Shown one piece after another: positions 8,099 through 17,611 of a stretch of DNA of 64,000 bases. This DNA is from Puniceicoccaceae bacterium K14 (GTDB lineage: Bacteria > Verrucomicrobiota > Verrucomicrobiia > Opitutales > Opitutaceae): the NCBI GenBank assembly GCA_022538095.1, contig JAKYXN010000001.1:1-64000 (forward strand), given 5' to 3'. The notes beneath the pieces are model-generated. The model saw only the letters and a program-made list of their open reading frames with translations, was not told where the DNA came from and did not search any database. A program made the translations under genes and the position numbers. The stretch's first letter is position 1. Every line of letters begins with the position of its first letter.

Positions 8099-9202
8099 AT
8101 GAAACACGTTCTAATGGCCCTAGGGAGTTATGACTATAGCGCCCACAAAGGAATCGCACGATTCGCCTCGGAAAACAAATGGCACCTCAATTCAAGCGTG
8201 TTGAAAACCTTCCAAATGCCCCACAATTGGAATGGCGACGGCATCATCACTTCGCTCAATAACAACGACCGAATTGTGCAATTTATCAATGAAGCCAATG
8301 TACCCGTTGTCGATATATCCTCCTGGCGAGAGGATGTCGAAGTGCCACGCGTAACTGCGGACAATTTCAACATAGGCGAAGTCGCAGCTGAGCACTTCCT
8401 TGAAATGGGGCACCACAACTTCGCATGGTTCGCCCTTTCTTTAAATCCAGTGGGCAAGGAACGATACGAGGGGTTTCGTGTCAGTCTAAAAGATGCTGGC
8501 TTCGACTTAACGCGAATTGACAAATCCAGAGCCCAAGACGGGCCCACGATTGTAAGTCGCCTTCTTGAGCTCCCCAAACCGTGCGCCTTGTTTTGCAAAA
8601 GCGATTACGATGCTGCGTGGATCTGCGACCTTTGCTACAACTCCAATATCAAAGTTCCCGAACAAATCGCGGTTCTTGGCGTGGATAACAATGAACTCAT
8701 CTGCCAAAACCAATCAATCCCGCTTTCCAGCATAAACCACAACCTCGAGCGCATCGGCTATGAGGGCGCTGCCATGCTGGAGAGCCTCATGAACAACGAT
8801 ACTCACCATATCGATCGAAAATTGATCAAGCCCGATGGAATCACCATTCGTCGCAGCACAAATTCTTTGGTAGTAACCGATCCTCTAGTAAGCGAAACGC
8901 TTACCTATCTTGAGAAAAATCTCCATCGCCCAATTTCCACTGATGACATCGCAGAAGCTTTCGGCACCACGCGAAAGAAAATAGAAACCCGCTTCCGCCA
9001 ACAACTGCACAGCACGATTCGGGATAAACTGATCCGCATGCGGATCGAAAAAAGCAAGATGATGCTCAAGGAAGGAGCCAAACCAATTGAAGATATCGCA
9101 GCGTTAACAGGCTTTTGTCACGCGTCCCATTTTTCTAATACATTCAAAAAATTGACCGGGATGGCCCCTACTTCCTACAAAAGAAAATCGCAACGTCAGT
9201 AA
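8099..9202 (+). CDS. XylR-like transcriptional regulator (LacI-type sensor domain fused to AraC HTH)
   Basis: A 367-residue protein. Residues about 1-265 form a periplasmic-binding-like sensor of the LacI type (A-V-L-G-V-D-N-N-E-L-I segment near 195-205, and the I-x-x-N-x-x-x-I-G-Y end). Residues about 275-365 hold a double AraC helix-turn-helix, with P-I-E-D-I-A and FCHASHFSNTFKKLTGMAP marking the second HTH. This is the E. coli XylR architecture, common in Opitutia. It diverges from the hexuronate operon and probably activates it with a uronate or breakdown product as effector. Confidence 0.9.
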   Translation: MKHVLMALGSYDYSAHKGIARFASENKWHLNSSVLKTFQMPHNWNGDGIITSLNNNDRIVQFINEANVPVVDISSWREDVEVPRVTADNFNIGEVAAEHFLEMGHHNFAWFALSLNPVGKERYEGFRVSLKDAGFDLTRIDKSRAQDGPTIVSRLLELPKPCALFCKSDYDAAWICDLCYNSNIKVPEQIAVLGVDNNELICQNQSIPLSSINHNLERIGYEGAAMLESLMNNDTHHIDRKLIKPDGITIRRSTNSLVVTDPLVSETLTYLEKNLHRPISTDDIAEAFGTTRKKIETRFRQQLHSTIRDKLIRMRIEKSKMMLKEGAKPIEDIAALTGFCHASHFSNTFKKLTGMAPTSYKRKSQRQ

Positions 9203-9276
9203 AAATCTGCTTACAGTAAACGCTTCTCTTTAAGAAAACCAACTGATCCTATAATCGTTCTAACTTGATTAACACC

Positions 9277-9906
9277 ATGGCCTTGCACGCAATTCAACAT
9301 CCACTTGTACAACACAAGCTCGGCCAAATGCGGGTTAATGGTATTAGCACCAAAAACTTCCGCGAGTTAGCAAGCGAGATCGGCTGCTTACTCACTTACG
9401 AGGCCACTCGGAATTTAGAAACCGAGAACATCCAAATCGAAAGCTGGACCAGCGAGCCACTCACCGTTCAACGAATTAAGGGCAAAAAGATAACCGTCGT
9501 CCCAATACTAAGAGCAGGCCTTGGCATGCTTGATGGCGTATTGCAGTTAATTCCAAACGCAAAAGTAAGCGTAGTCGGCCTTTACCGCGATGAAGAAACC
9601 CTCGAGCCCATTCCATACTTCGACAAAGTGATAGAAGACGCAGACGAACGAACAGCCTTGATCCTAGACCCAATGCTTGCCACCGGCGGTACATTGATCG
9701 CAACCATCGATCTCCTGAAAAACAAAGGATGCCGGTCCATTCTTGGCCTTTTTCTCGTCGCTTCCCCCGAAGGTATCGAAAAAGTTAGAAATACCCACCC
9801 AGACGTAGATATTTACGTCGCGGCAGTAGACGAAAAGCTAAATGAAAAAGGCTACATACTGCCAGGTCTTGGAGATGCGGGAGATAAAATTTTTGGTACC
9901 AAGTAA
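9277..9906 (+). CDS. upp: Uracil phosphoribosyltransferase
   Basis: A 209-residue protein that converts uracil and PRPP to UMP in pyrimidine salvage. The N-terminus [19 protein letters not shown] is typical, and the PRPP-binding loop DPMLATGGT (about 131-139) and the C-terminal [13 protein letters not shown] uracil-binding segment are intact. The frame is open to a TTG at 9265, but the ATG at 9277 gives the normal family start and is preferred. It stands alone between the regulator and the ECF sigma factor. Confidence 0.95.
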   Translation: MALHAIQHPLVQHKLGQMRVNGISTKNFRELASEIGCLLTYEATRNLETENIQIESWTSEPLTVQRIKGKKITVVPILRAGLGMLDGVLQLIPNAKVSVVGLYRDEETLEPIPYFDKVIEDADERTALILDPMLATGGTLIATIDLLKNKGCRSILGLFLVASPEGIEKVRNTHPDVDIYVAAVDEKLNEKGYILPGLGDAGDKIFGTK

Positions 9907-9983
9907 GCCATAGTTTCTTAAGAGTTTGAATATTTCCCACCAAGATTTCGTCTTAACGATTGAACTGAAGGTTCCACTTATAA

Positions 9984-10556
9984 ATGCCTAGCTCAGCAAA
10001 CGATCTCATAAAAAAATCCCAAGCGGGAGACCAGGTCGCATTTGGTGAGTTAATGAAAGAGAACTACGGAGTCGTATTTAACCGTATTCGTCAGATGATA
10101 GGAAACGAGGTAGAAGCACAAGAAATCGCCCAAGTCACATGGATCAAAGTGTGGAACAAAATTGAAAGCTTCCGTTTCGAGTCCGAATTCAGTTCTTGGC
10201 TCTATCGCATCGCGACCTTCACGACTCTAGACGCCATTCGAAAAAATAAGCGACAACGAACCATTTCCTTGGACATTGATGAAGATGAGTCGGCCAATCC
10301 TGAAGCAATCGCAGCCTGCAGCATAGAACCGCGGCAATTAAAAGATCTCGAAAACAAAGAACTTCGCCAACACTTCGAACAGTCCCTTGAAAAACTTCCT
10401 CCCGCCCACAAAGAAGCTCTGATCCTAAGAGAAATCGAAGGGCTTTCTTACCAAGAAATAAGCGACCGAACGCATTGCAAATACGGCACAGTCATGTCAC
10501 GTATTTTCAATGCTCGCAAAGCAATCCAAAACTACATGAAAGACTTCTTAAAATGA
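9984..10556 (+). CDS. RNA polymerase sigma factor, ECF (sigma-70 family)
   Basis: A 190-residue protein with sigma region 2 (about 20-90; NRIRQMIGNEVEAQEIAQ then FSSWLYRIATFTTLDAIRK) and region 4 (about 130-185; LPPAHKEALILREIEGLSYQEIS followed by GTVMSRIFNARK). The layout is that of a group 4 (ECF) sigma factor. Its stop overlaps the start of the next gene (ATGA), so the two are translationally coupled. No recognisable zinc-finger anti-sigma gene is adjacent; the partner gene encodes a small exported protein instead. Confidence 0.92.
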   Translation: MPSSANDLIKKSQAGDQVAFGELMKENYGVVFNRIRQMIGNEVEAQEIAQVTWIKVWNKIESFRFESEFSSWLYRIATFTTLDAIRKNKRQRTISLDIDEDESANPEAIAACSIEPRQLKDLENKELRQHFEQSLEKLPPAHKEALILREIEGLSYQEISDRTHCKYGTVMSRIFNARKAIQNYMKDFLK

Positions 10557-10993
10557 AACTTCGCCTAGCAGTCCTTTTCACTTTCATCATTAGCTGTCTT
10601 GCCACCACTAGTGCAGTTAACGCTGAAAGCTCTCAAATACAAGCCACCGTGGTGCTCGCGAGCTCAGACGGAACAGGCGTCGATCCACAACTCAAGCGTT
10701 TTGGCGCAAACCTAAAAAAACTCTTTCGCCACGATTCCTTCAAATTACACGGTCGATCGAACACCGAAATCAGCCTACCAGGCACCTCGACCCTAACTCT
10801 AGGCAGAGGCTATCAACTCAAACTTGATGCATCGCCTGCTAAAGATGGCCGCATCCGGCTCAAAGCAAAATGGATACAAGGCTCACGCGTGTTGATCGAA
10901 ACCACCCTTGTCGTTTCCCGAAACCGCCCTTCCTTATTGGGTGGTCCAAAAGTGAAGCAAGGTGAGCTAATACTCATACTCGTCGCTCGCTAA
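10553..10993 (+). CDS. Small exported protein of unknown function, coupled to the ECF sigma factor
   Basis: A 146-residue product starting at the ATG that overlaps the sigma-factor stop. An upstream in-frame ATG at 10475 exists, but the 10553 start gives a clean signal peptide (MKLRLAVLFTFIISCLATTS, cleavage near AVNA-ES). The mature part (about 120 residues) is rich in beta-prone segments, contains LKRFGANLKKLFRHDSFKLH, and has no cysteines or recognisable catalytic motif. It might be an envelope substrate or modulator of the sigma pathway; this is inference from the ATGA overlap only. Confidence 0.75.
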   Translation: MKLRLAVLFTFIISCLATTSAVNAESSQIQATVVLASSDGTGVDPQLKRFGANLKKLFRHDSFKLHGRSNTEISLPGTSTLTLGRGYQLKLDASPAKDGRIRLKAKWIQGSRVLIETTLVVSRNRPSLLGGPKVKQGELILILVAR

Positions 10994-11051
10994 TTATTCC
11001 GACAATCGCATAAACAGCTCAATCGTTTATCTAATTTCCAAATAGCACGAA

Positions 11052-11582
11052 ATGAAACACTACGACTACCAAAACCAATTCAAGAAACTCTACGACAAAG
11101 CCGTCGCGAAATACGCTGAAGGGAACCGCGACAAATCGACTTTTTTCGACGATGAAGAAGAGGCCTTTATCGCTGAGAACGGCTGGCGTGTACTGGATTT
11201 TTACGACTACGCAGAAGACCAATTTGACGGGCAAGTCCCCTCCTACGAAATTGCTCAGTCCATCGAACAAGTCCGCCGTGACTATTTTCTCCACATCCAA
11301 AAAGGCGTACCCTCGGAAAACACAACAGAAGCAAGCAAATTAACACCCAAGACCGGCGAACTCGGCGGCATTGTTTGGCTTCCACGAATTATCGAAAAAG
11401 CGAACGGCAAAATAAAGGGCGAACTCTGTGAAGACATCATGTACTGCTGTGGCGGTGACAGACGCTTCCTATCCACACACGATATTCACCCAGCTGAATT
11501 CCTACGAGTGGTTTGGGCAGCAGAAGGCGACAAACAAGCTATCGTTGATTTCGTTAAGTCGCGATCAAAGGCAATCGTCTGA
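11052..11582 (+). CDS. DUF5069 domain-containing protein
   Basis: A 176-residue cytoplasmic protein with no signal peptide or membrane segment. The N-terminal 90 residues are acidic and helical. The C-terminal part from about residue 105 carries G-I-V-W-L-P-R-I-I-E-K-A and YCCGGDRRFLSTHDI, which I recognise as the DUF5069 signature common in Verrucomicrobiota and Planctomycetota. The function is unknown. A strong terminator closes the gene, and it is separated from the sigma unit by 58 bases. Confidence 0.8.
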   Translation: MKHYDYQNQFKKLYDKAVAKYAEGNRDKSTFFDDEEEAFIAENGWRVLDFYDYAEDQFDGQVPSYEIAQSIEQVRRDYFLHIQKGVPSENTTEASKLTPKTGELGGIVWLPRIIEKANGKIKGELCEDIMYCCGGDRRFLSTHDIHPAEFLRVVWAAEGDKQAIVDFVKSRSKAIV

Positions 11583-11608
11583 TTACAGAAAATACTCATT
11601 CATAGAAA

Positions 11609-11634
11609 ACCGAGCGACCTTGCTCGGTTTTTTT
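11609..11634 (+). terminator. Rho-independent terminator after the DUF5069 gene
   Basis: ACCGAGC (11609-11615) pairs with GCTCGGT (11622-11628) around a 6-base loop, followed by an uninterrupted T run. Confidence 0.9.
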
Positions 11635-11709
11635 GTAATCTTTTCCACGGTAACATTGGCTAAAAAAGATTCGTACTCAGCCATGCGAGCAACCTAAGAT
11701 TCCAATAAA

Positions 11710-12486
11710 ATGAAATCCAAAAATTTTTTCGGCACCCCACCCAGCAACCAAAACGCTATAGATATATTTGAAGGCCAATGGTCCTCTTATTTTCCTGACT
11801 CGTATGAAACGCAAACGGGTGGAAGCGCTGGGTTATTTGAAGACGAACGCTTGCTTTGGGCTCAAGAAAACCTCGGAGGATTCCAAAATAAAAGAATTCT
11901 TGAGCTAGGCCCCCTTGAAGGAGGGCATTCGTTTATGATAGAACAAATGGGGGCTGAGCAAATCGACTCAATAGAAGCGAACTCTGAAGCCTATCTTCGT
12001 TGCCTGGTCACAAAAGAAATTTGCAAGTTAAGGCGGACCAATTTCCTCCTCGGTGACTTCACTAGACATATCGAAACGTCAAATACGCATTACCACACTG
12101 GAATCGCATGCGGGGTCCTATACCATCAAAGAGACCCAATAAACCTCATCCGATTACTAGCAAGCTGCTGCGATTCTCTATTTATTTGGACCCACTATTT
12201 TGAAAAAGAAGCGATAAGTAAAATAGAACACCTGAAAGGAAAATTCGCTCACTCTGAGGATGTCTCGTGTGAAGGCTACGAGCACACACTTCACCATTAT
12301 GAATACGGTAAAGCTCTAGAATGGAATGGGTTTTGCGGAGCAGATTATGCATCAGCATGCTGGCTAAGCGAAGATGACATCCTAAATGGGCTTCAATACT
12401 TTGGCTATGAGATTACAGCCAAGAAATACGAACCAAATCCAAACGGGGCCGCAATTTGGCTTTCATGTAAGAAGCAAGCTCAATAA
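11710..12486 (+). CDS. Class I SAM-dependent methyltransferase (tRNA mo5U34 methyltransferase-like)
   Basis: A 258-residue protein with a Rossmann-type methyltransferase core. SAM motif I is RILELGPLEGGH (about 62-73), the acidic SAM-ribose contact follows at about 90 (DSIEAN), and the C-G-V-L-Y-H-Q-R-D-P-I-N-L segment near 136 matches motif IV of CmoB/DUF1698-like enzymes. The substrate cannot be assigned. It converges on prs with only four bases between stops. Its codon use is more A/T-rich than its neighbours, which is compatible with an accessory gene. Confidence 0.78.
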   Translation: MKSKNFFGTPPSNQNAIDIFEGQWSSYFPDSYETQTGGSAGLFEDERLLWAQENLGGFQNKRILELGPLEGGHSFMIEQMGAEQIDSIEANSEAYLRCLVTKEICKLRRTNFLLGDFTRHIETSNTHYHTGIACGVLYHQRDPINLIRLLASCCDSLFIWTHYFEKEAISKIEHLKGKFAHSEDVSCEGYEHTLHHYEYGKALEWNGFCGADYASACWLSEDDILNGLQYFGYEITAKKYEPNPNGAAIWLSCKKQAQ

Positions 12487-12490
12487 GAGA

Positions 12491-13438
12491 TCAATATCCC
12501 TTAATCATAAACAAATCGGTAACGCTTCGATTACTCGTTATCCTAAGGATAGTCTCTCCCAATAATGAAGCAACCGAAAGTACTTTAATCGGCAGATCCC
12601 TTGTTTCTACCGGAATCGTGTCTGTCACGATCAATTCATCCAAAACACCTTCTGATAAACGCTCGTATGCTAAATCTTGAAGATTCGCATGCGTAACCGC
12701 AGCAATAATACGATTAGCGCCCCGTTCTTTTATCAATTTCGCAGCAGCGTACAATGACCCACCCGTTTCAGTCATATCGTCCACAAGCAAGACATCGCAG
12801 CCATCAACATCTCCAACAACGCTGGTTGCTTCAACTTGTGTGCCACTGTACCGTTTCTTAGCAACAAAGCCTAGCCCGCTTTTCAGTGAGCGTGCATATG
12901 CATCCGCCATCTTAACGCCACCTAAGTCAGTCGACATCGTAACAAGATTGTGGAGATCTTTTTTCGAAATCTCTTCGTGCATTACCGAAAATGCATACAA
13001 GTGATCAACTGGAATATCAAAAAAGCCTTGAATTTGCCCGGCATGCAGATCAACCGCAACAACACGGTCTGCACCTGCTGCGACTATCAAGTTTGCAATT
13101 AATTTCGCCGAGATGGGAACGCGAGGTTGGTCCTTTCGATCCTGTCGAGCGTAAGCATAAAAAGGAATAACCGCAGTAATTCGATCAGCAGATGCCCGTT
13201 TTGCTGCATCAATCATTATCAGCAATTCCATAAAATGATGATTACTAGGTGGGCTAATAGACTGAATTATGAATACATCTCGTCCGCGAATATTCTCGTT
13301 GATTTTTACAAACGACTCTCCGTTTGGAAAGCTCGTCACTTCGGCCTCCCCAAGGGGTACGCCAATATAATCGCAAATCTTCTTTGCTAGCGGCTTATTC
13401 GAATTTCCAGAGAATATGCTTAAGTTTTCTACACTCAT
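12491..13438 (-). CDS. prs: Ribose-phosphate pyrophosphokinase
   Basis: A 315-residue enzyme making PRPP from ribose 5-phosphate and ATP, at the family's usual length. The N-terminal IFSGNSNKPLAKKICDYIG, the flexible-loop region FYAYARQDRKDQPRVPIS, the D-L-H-A-G-Q-I-Q-G-F-F metal/ribose site and the PRPP loop LLVDDMTETGGSL are all present. It follows lpxD by 38 bases on the same strand and is the last gene of this minus-strand run. PRPP also feeds Upp and HisG, both encoded elsewhere in the window. Confidence 0.96.
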   Translation of the reverse strand: MSVENLSIFSGNSNKPLAKKICDYIGVPLGEAEVTSFPNGESFVKINENIRGRDVFIIQSISPPSNHHFMELLIMIDAAKRASADRITAVIPFYAYARQDRKDQPRVPISAKLIANLIVAAGADRVVAVDLHAGQIQGFFDIPVDHLYAFSVMHEEISKKDLHNLVTMSTDLGGVKMADAYARSLKSGLGFVAKKRYSGTQVEATSVVGDVDGCDVLLVDDMTETGGSLYAAAKLIKERGANRIIAAVTHANLQDLAYERLSEGVLDELIVTDTIPVETRDLPIKVLSVASLLGETILRITSNRSVTDLFMIKGY

Positions 13439-13476
13439 CTAATTTTTAAGTAAGATTGGGCGATGACCCATTTCAA

Positions 13477-14517
13477 TTAAGAGTCTTTTAACGCAGACTC
13501 CAACTTTCTAATACGTTTAAACATCTCAGGCAAGCGCTGTGTTATCGCCGTAATTCGCTGAAATGTCATTAAATTCATTGCAGGGCTTCCCCCATACTTA
13601 CCACCTGCTTCTAAATTACTGAAAGCAACAGCGCAACCTGCAAGCTGTGCTCCCTTTTCAATTTTGATGTGTCCGGATGCCCCAGATCGGCCTCCCATAA
13701 CAACGAAGTCTTCGATGATCGTACTACCAGCGATCCCCACCTGAGCGCATAGGATGCAGCAATTGCCAATTTGGACGTTATGTCCTATTTGCACTTGGTT
13801 ATCGATTTTTGTTCCGAACCCAATTCGAGTCGCATTCAAACGGCCTCTATCAATAGTAGTATTCGCACCAATTTCTACATCGTCTCCTATTTCAACATTT
13901 CCAACCTGAGGAATTTTATAAATTCCTGTGGGAGTCGGCTCGTATCCAAATCCATCTGAACCGATAACTACGCCTGGGTGAATTTGAACACGCTTTCCAA
14001 TGACAGAATCCCGAACAATTGTTACATTTGTAGCAATAGTACTGCACTCGCCAATCTCCACGCCTTCGCCTATACACACACCAGCTGAGAGCTGAACATT
14101 CGGTCCGACTTGGACCCGATTATCTAATACGCAATTGGGGCCAATATAAGCAGTCGGGTCCACCTCTGCATCTTCAGAAACATGGGCGCTTGGATGAACC
14201 CCGGCAGGCCTTTGAATCCACATTTCTGATGCAACAATCTCGCAAACTTTCGCGAGGCTCATCGATGGGTTCTCTGTATACAAAAATAACTGATTTTCTT
14301 TAGGTGATATATGAGTGTCTTGGGGTACAAAAATTACTGACGCCAAAGTAGACTCCAAATCGCCCTTGTGCTTTGCAGAACCAAGGAAGGACAAATCACC
14401 CTCAACTGCTTCTGTAAGGGTCGCTACTCCCGAAATGCTTTCAATACCAGTTGAACCTGATTCTCTCGACGGCTGACTGGCGTCCTTAACCTGATCAATG
14501 CTGATCTCAATTTTCAT
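13477..14517 (-). CDS. lpxD: UDP-3-O-acylglucosamine N-acyltransferase
   Basis: A 346-residue protein with an N-terminal uridine-binding domain (about 1-100) and a long left-handed beta-helix of hexapeptide repeats (about 105-300; for example IGPNCVLDNRVQVGPNVQLS and IGDDVEIGANTTIDRG). The conserved Q-I-G-H-N-V-Q-I-G segment carries the catalytic His. It performs the third lipid A step, so this is a Gram-negative outer-membrane organism. It sits downstream of bamA and skp, as in many Gram-negatives, but a terminator lies between skp and lpxD. Confidence 0.95.
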   Translation of the reverse strand: MKIEISIDQVKDASQPSRESGSTGIESISGVATLTEAVEGDLSFLGSAKHKGDLESTLASVIFVPQDTHISPKENQLFLYTENPSMSLAKVCEIVASEMWIQRPAGVHPSAHVSEDAEVDPTAYIGPNCVLDNRVQVGPNVQLSAGVCIGEGVEIGECSTIATNVTIVRDSVIGKRVQIHPGVVIGSDGFGYEPTPTGIYKIPQVGNVEIGDDVEIGANTTIDRGRLNATRIGFGTKIDNQVQIGHNVQIGNCCILCAQVGIAGSTIIEDFVVMGGRSGASGHIKIEKGAQLAGCAVAFSNLEAGGKYGGSPAMNLMTFQRITAITQRLPEMFKRIRKLESALKDS

Positions 14518-14554
14518 ACGAATTAATGAAATACTCCCAAGTAGAATTTAACAA

Positions 14555-14584
14555 TAAAAGACCTCGATGAATCTCATCGAGGTC
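14555..14584 (-). terminator. Rho-independent terminator between skp and lpxD
   Basis: GACCTCGATGA and TCATCGAGGTC (14560-14584) form a perfect 11-bp stem, with TTTTATT following on the minus strand. It should end or attenuate the bamA-skp transcript ahead of lpxD. Confidence 0.85.
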
Positions 14585-14615
14585 TCAAAATTCGTGAACT
14601 AAATAGTTCTAAGAA

Positions 14616-15191
14616 TTACTCTTCTGTTTGAGTAGAGTTAACCTTTTCAATCACTTCCTCAGTGATGTCATTTTCAGGAGCTGTATATAAAATCGTCGGC
14701 AACCCGTTGTTACTTGCTCCACTTGAGTCGAGAACCAATGTTGCTCCCCGTGCTTCGCGGATTTCTTCAATAACATCTACGATTTCTTTAACAAATACAC
14801 TCATTTGGGTTTGTTGACGAGCTGCCATTGACCGCTCCGTATTGGTCAAATATTCACGGATTTCATTTTCCTTCGCTTGGATCTCAGATCTCTTGGCAAG
14901 AGCATCTTTTTCAGCGTCTTTGCGAGCTTCTTCGGTCAAGATTTCACTCTTTGCTTGTTCAACAAGCTCTTCGAATTCTTGGACCAGCTCTTTTCCACCT
15001 TCTTCCATGCTCTCTACTTGCTCTTGAGCCTGGTCTTTGACAGCTCCCAGCTCTTCCATCAAAGCTTTTACTTTATAGTATTCTTGCGCCGCAGAATTGA
15101 CGTTAACTGTAAGGATAACGTTTTCTGCTTGAGCTGAAATTGATGCGAGTGCCAATGCACACACAGTTATTAGGGATTTGAGACGAATCAT
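14616..15191 (-). CDS. skp: OmpH/Skp-family periplasmic chaperone
   Basis: A 191-residue protein with a signal peptide (MIRLKSLITVCALALASISA, cleavage near QA-EN). A long highly charged coiled coil follows (about 40-130, rich in E, K and Q: ALMEELGAVKDQAQEQVESM), then a small C-terminal beta segment ATLVLDSSG. This is the Skp jellyfish fold that holds unfolded outer-membrane proteins in the periplasm. It follows bamA by 44 bases, the classic bamA-skp-lpxD order. Confidence 0.92.
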   Translation of the reverse strand: MIRLKSLITVCALALASISAQAENVILTVNVNSAAQEYYKVKALMEELGAVKDQAQEQVESMEEGGKELVQEFEELVEQAKSEILTEEARKDAEKDALAKRSEIQAKENEIREYLTNTERSMAARQQTQMSVFVKEIVDVIEEIREARGATLVLDSSGASNNGLPTILYTAPENDITEEVIEKVNSTQTEE

Positions 15192-15235
15192 AATAGTATT
15201 ATTGGTTTTAGAGGATAATTAGTAAAAGGCGGAAA

Positions 15236-17611
15236 TCAGAAACGTCCACCAAAAGAAAAGTTAAATTGCGAGCTATCGGTATTTTGATTGCTATCATCTT
15301 TAGTCATAGGGATCGCATAATCGAGACGTAAGGGCGTACCCATCACATTGATTCGAATACCAAACCCATAATTATCGTTCCAGAAATTATCGAAACTAAA
15401 GTCGCCCGCACCTTCATTTACAAAACCTCCATCGTAAAACAGCGCTCCTCGGAATCCTTCTGTAAACCCGATAGAATACTCAACGCCCACTAACCCGTAA
15501 GTCTCTCCACCCGTAGCAACACCTGATTCGCGCGGACCAACACTTCTGTACTCAAAACCTCTCAATGTGTTAGGCCCCCCCAAAAAGAAACGCTGTTCTC
15601 TTGGAACCAAACTCGTTCCTCCTCCATTATAAGCATCTGCTACTCCTGCCCTAAGAAGAATCTCAATTGTTTGCGTATTTTGGCGAGATATCGGAAGATA
15701 AAAAGCGTTTTGAAACTCTGCTTTTACATAATCAAAATCTCCTCCGAGCGCCCCTCCAGCAGTAGTTAAATCCAAAGTGATTCGATTTCCACGGAATGTG
15801 TTTAGTATCCGATCTCGAGTATCTCGCAGCAAAAGAAGGTTTATCCTAGAAGTATCACCAATACTTGATTCTAGCAGATCTTCGACATCCCCAAAATCCT
15901 CATAATCTTGCTGCGTGTACCCATATGTCAGCTTAGCTTCTATCAGTTCAATTAGCCTTCTTCGAAAATATACTTCAATTCCCCTAACAACAGACTCGAG
16001 CCGGACTTGCGTATCGCCTCGTATTGTATCCAAACTATTAGTCGTATCGAAAATTTGGAAACCGAGAGCCAATCTTTTCTCGAACAACCAAGGTTCCTCA
16101 AAAGCCAAAACAACGGAAGTTGAATAGGACCCCAGTTGAGCTTTTAGGCGAAACTTCTGACCGTCTCCCTGAAACGCTCCACGCCAGTTCATGATATCAA
16201 AATTAGATTGAGTGAGCTCAACAAAGAAAGTGCCTTGCTCTAGTGAACTAAAGCCTGCTCCAAAAGAGAAATTTCCCGTACGGCCTTCCATAAAGGACAC
16301 TTTCATATCTTTTCTACCAGGAATATTAGTCGACTGTGGGGAGACATTCACGTTTTCAAAATAGCGCGTATTTTCGAGTCTCAACCGACTCGCATCCATA
16401 CGCGTACTGTCAAACGAACTACCAGGTCCCAAAGCCAATTCCCGAAGAACAACAATACTCTTAGTCTTAGTATTTCCTTCGATATCAATCGATTCTACCA
16501 AAAATTTATCGCTTTCGAAGAATTGGTAAGAAATATCAATATTTCCTGTCTTAACATTCGGAATACGATTCATACGGACACGAGTCTCCATATAGCCGAA
16601 TTTCCCGTAAAACTCTTCCAATGTCGTTACATCTTCATCGAGCTTTTCAGGACGGTAAATGTCTCCAGGCCGAACACGCAGAAGCATAGACAAAACTTCT
16701 TCTTTGTATACTTCGTTACCTTCAAAGTCGATTTTTCCGACCCTATACTGCTTTCCCTCACTCACATCGATATCGATCTTGAGTTGCTTCCTGGTCGGAT
16801 AGGAAAACTGAACCTTTGACTGATCTACATCCACGTCAAGGTAACCTTCTTTGCGATAAGTATCGCGAACGTTTTCTAAGTCATCTTCAAATTGATCGCT
16901 ATCAAATTTTCCAGAACCGGTCAGAAACGAGAAAAAGCCCCATTTCTTGCTCTTCATCTTGCGGCGTAATTTTCGACTGGAAAAAGTATCATTGCCCTCA
17001 AAACCGACTTTTTTGATTTTGAACTTCCCTCCTTCAGAGATTTTAAATGTGACATTTCCGTATCCAGTTCCTGGATTACGATCTATGTTATAATCTACGC
17101 GAACTTTAAAGAATCCTTTCTTTAAATAATGCTCCTTAATTATAGAGCTGTCCGCCTTGACCTTTCTTTCATTGAGCACCTCATTTACATCAGTCTCGAT
17201 TTTTGTCTCAAGTAACCGATCACTCAGTTTTTCATTACCTTCGAAACTGATCGAAGCTATACGAAACTTAGGGCGCACATCGAAGATAACATCGACAACA
17301 TCTTGCGACTGTTCCTTCAACCGAACCTCAATAAACTCGAAGAGCCGAGTTTTGTACAAATTACGAATATCTCTATCTATAGCGACTTGATCGAAATCTT
17401 CGCCTTCGCGAATCGACATGTTTGCTCGCACAACCTCTTCGTTTACATTCGATAACCCGGTAAAGTTTACGAGAATTTCTCCTATCGCGGGTACCTTTGG
17501 CTCGAGCTCGACATTCGAATTTTCCTGAGCCAGCGACGACCTATACCCAACTGCGACAACCACAGTAAATAATAGAAAGAATTGTGAGAGGTTATTCCGT
17601 ATAATTTTCAA
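15236..17611 (-). CDS. bamA: Outer membrane protein assembly factor BamA
   Basis: A 791-residue Omp85 protein with a signal peptide (first ~28 residues), five POTRA repeats (about 45-435; each with a G-N-x-x-x motif such as FEGNEKLSDRLLETK and FEGNDTFSSRKLRRK) and a C-terminal 16-strand barrel (about 440-791). The VRGF loop equivalent reads LGGPNTLRGFEYRS, and the protein ends in Phe (FNFSFGGRF), the normal C-terminal barrel signal. It inserts beta-barrel proteins into the outer membrane. Its start overlaps the end of dnaB by 20 bases, so this essential envelope gene appears to be cotranscribed with replication genes. Confidence 0.96.
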   Translation of the reverse strand: MKIIRNNLSQFFLLFTVVVAVGYRSSLAQENSNVELEPKVPAIGEILVNFTGLSNVNEEVVRANMSIREGEDFDQVAIDRDIRNLYKTRLFEFIEVRLKEQSQDVVDVIFDVRPKFRIASISFEGNEKLSDRLLETKIETDVNEVLNERKVKADSSIIKEHYLKKGFFKVRVDYNIDRNPGTGYGNVTFKISEGGKFKIKKVGFEGNDTFSSRKLRRKMKSKKWGFFSFLTGSGKFDSDQFEDDLENVRDTYRKEGYLDVDVDQSKVQFSYPTRKQLKIDIDVSEGKQYRVGKIDFEGNEVYKEEVLSMLLRVRPGDIYRPEKLDEDVTTLEEFYGKFGYMETRVRMNRIPNVKTGNIDISYQFFESDKFLVESIDIEGNTKTKSIVVLRELALGPGSSFDSTRMDASRLRLENTRYFENVNVSPQSTNIPGRKDMKVSFMEGRTGNFSFGAGFSSLEQGTFFVELTQSNFDIMNWRGAFQGDGQKFRLKAQLGSYSTSVVLAFEEPWLFEKRLALGFQIFDTTNSLDTIRGDTQVRLESVVRGIEVYFRRRLIELIEAKLTYGYTQQDYEDFGDVEDLLESSIGDTSRINLLLLRDTRDRILNTFRGNRITLDLTTAGGALGGDFDYVKAEFQNAFYLPISRQNTQTIEILLRAGVADAYNGGGTSLVPREQRFFLGGPNTLRGFEYRSVGPRESGVATGGETYGLVGVEYSIGFTEGFRGALFYDGGFVNEGAGDFSFDNFWNDNYGFGIRINVMGTPLRLDYAIPMTKDDSNQNTDSSQFNFSFGGRF

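Noticed and set aside
9265-9276. TTG start four codons upstream of the chosen upp ATG
   Set aside because: The ATG at 9277 yields the family-typical N-terminus, and the extra four residues have no counterpart in the family.
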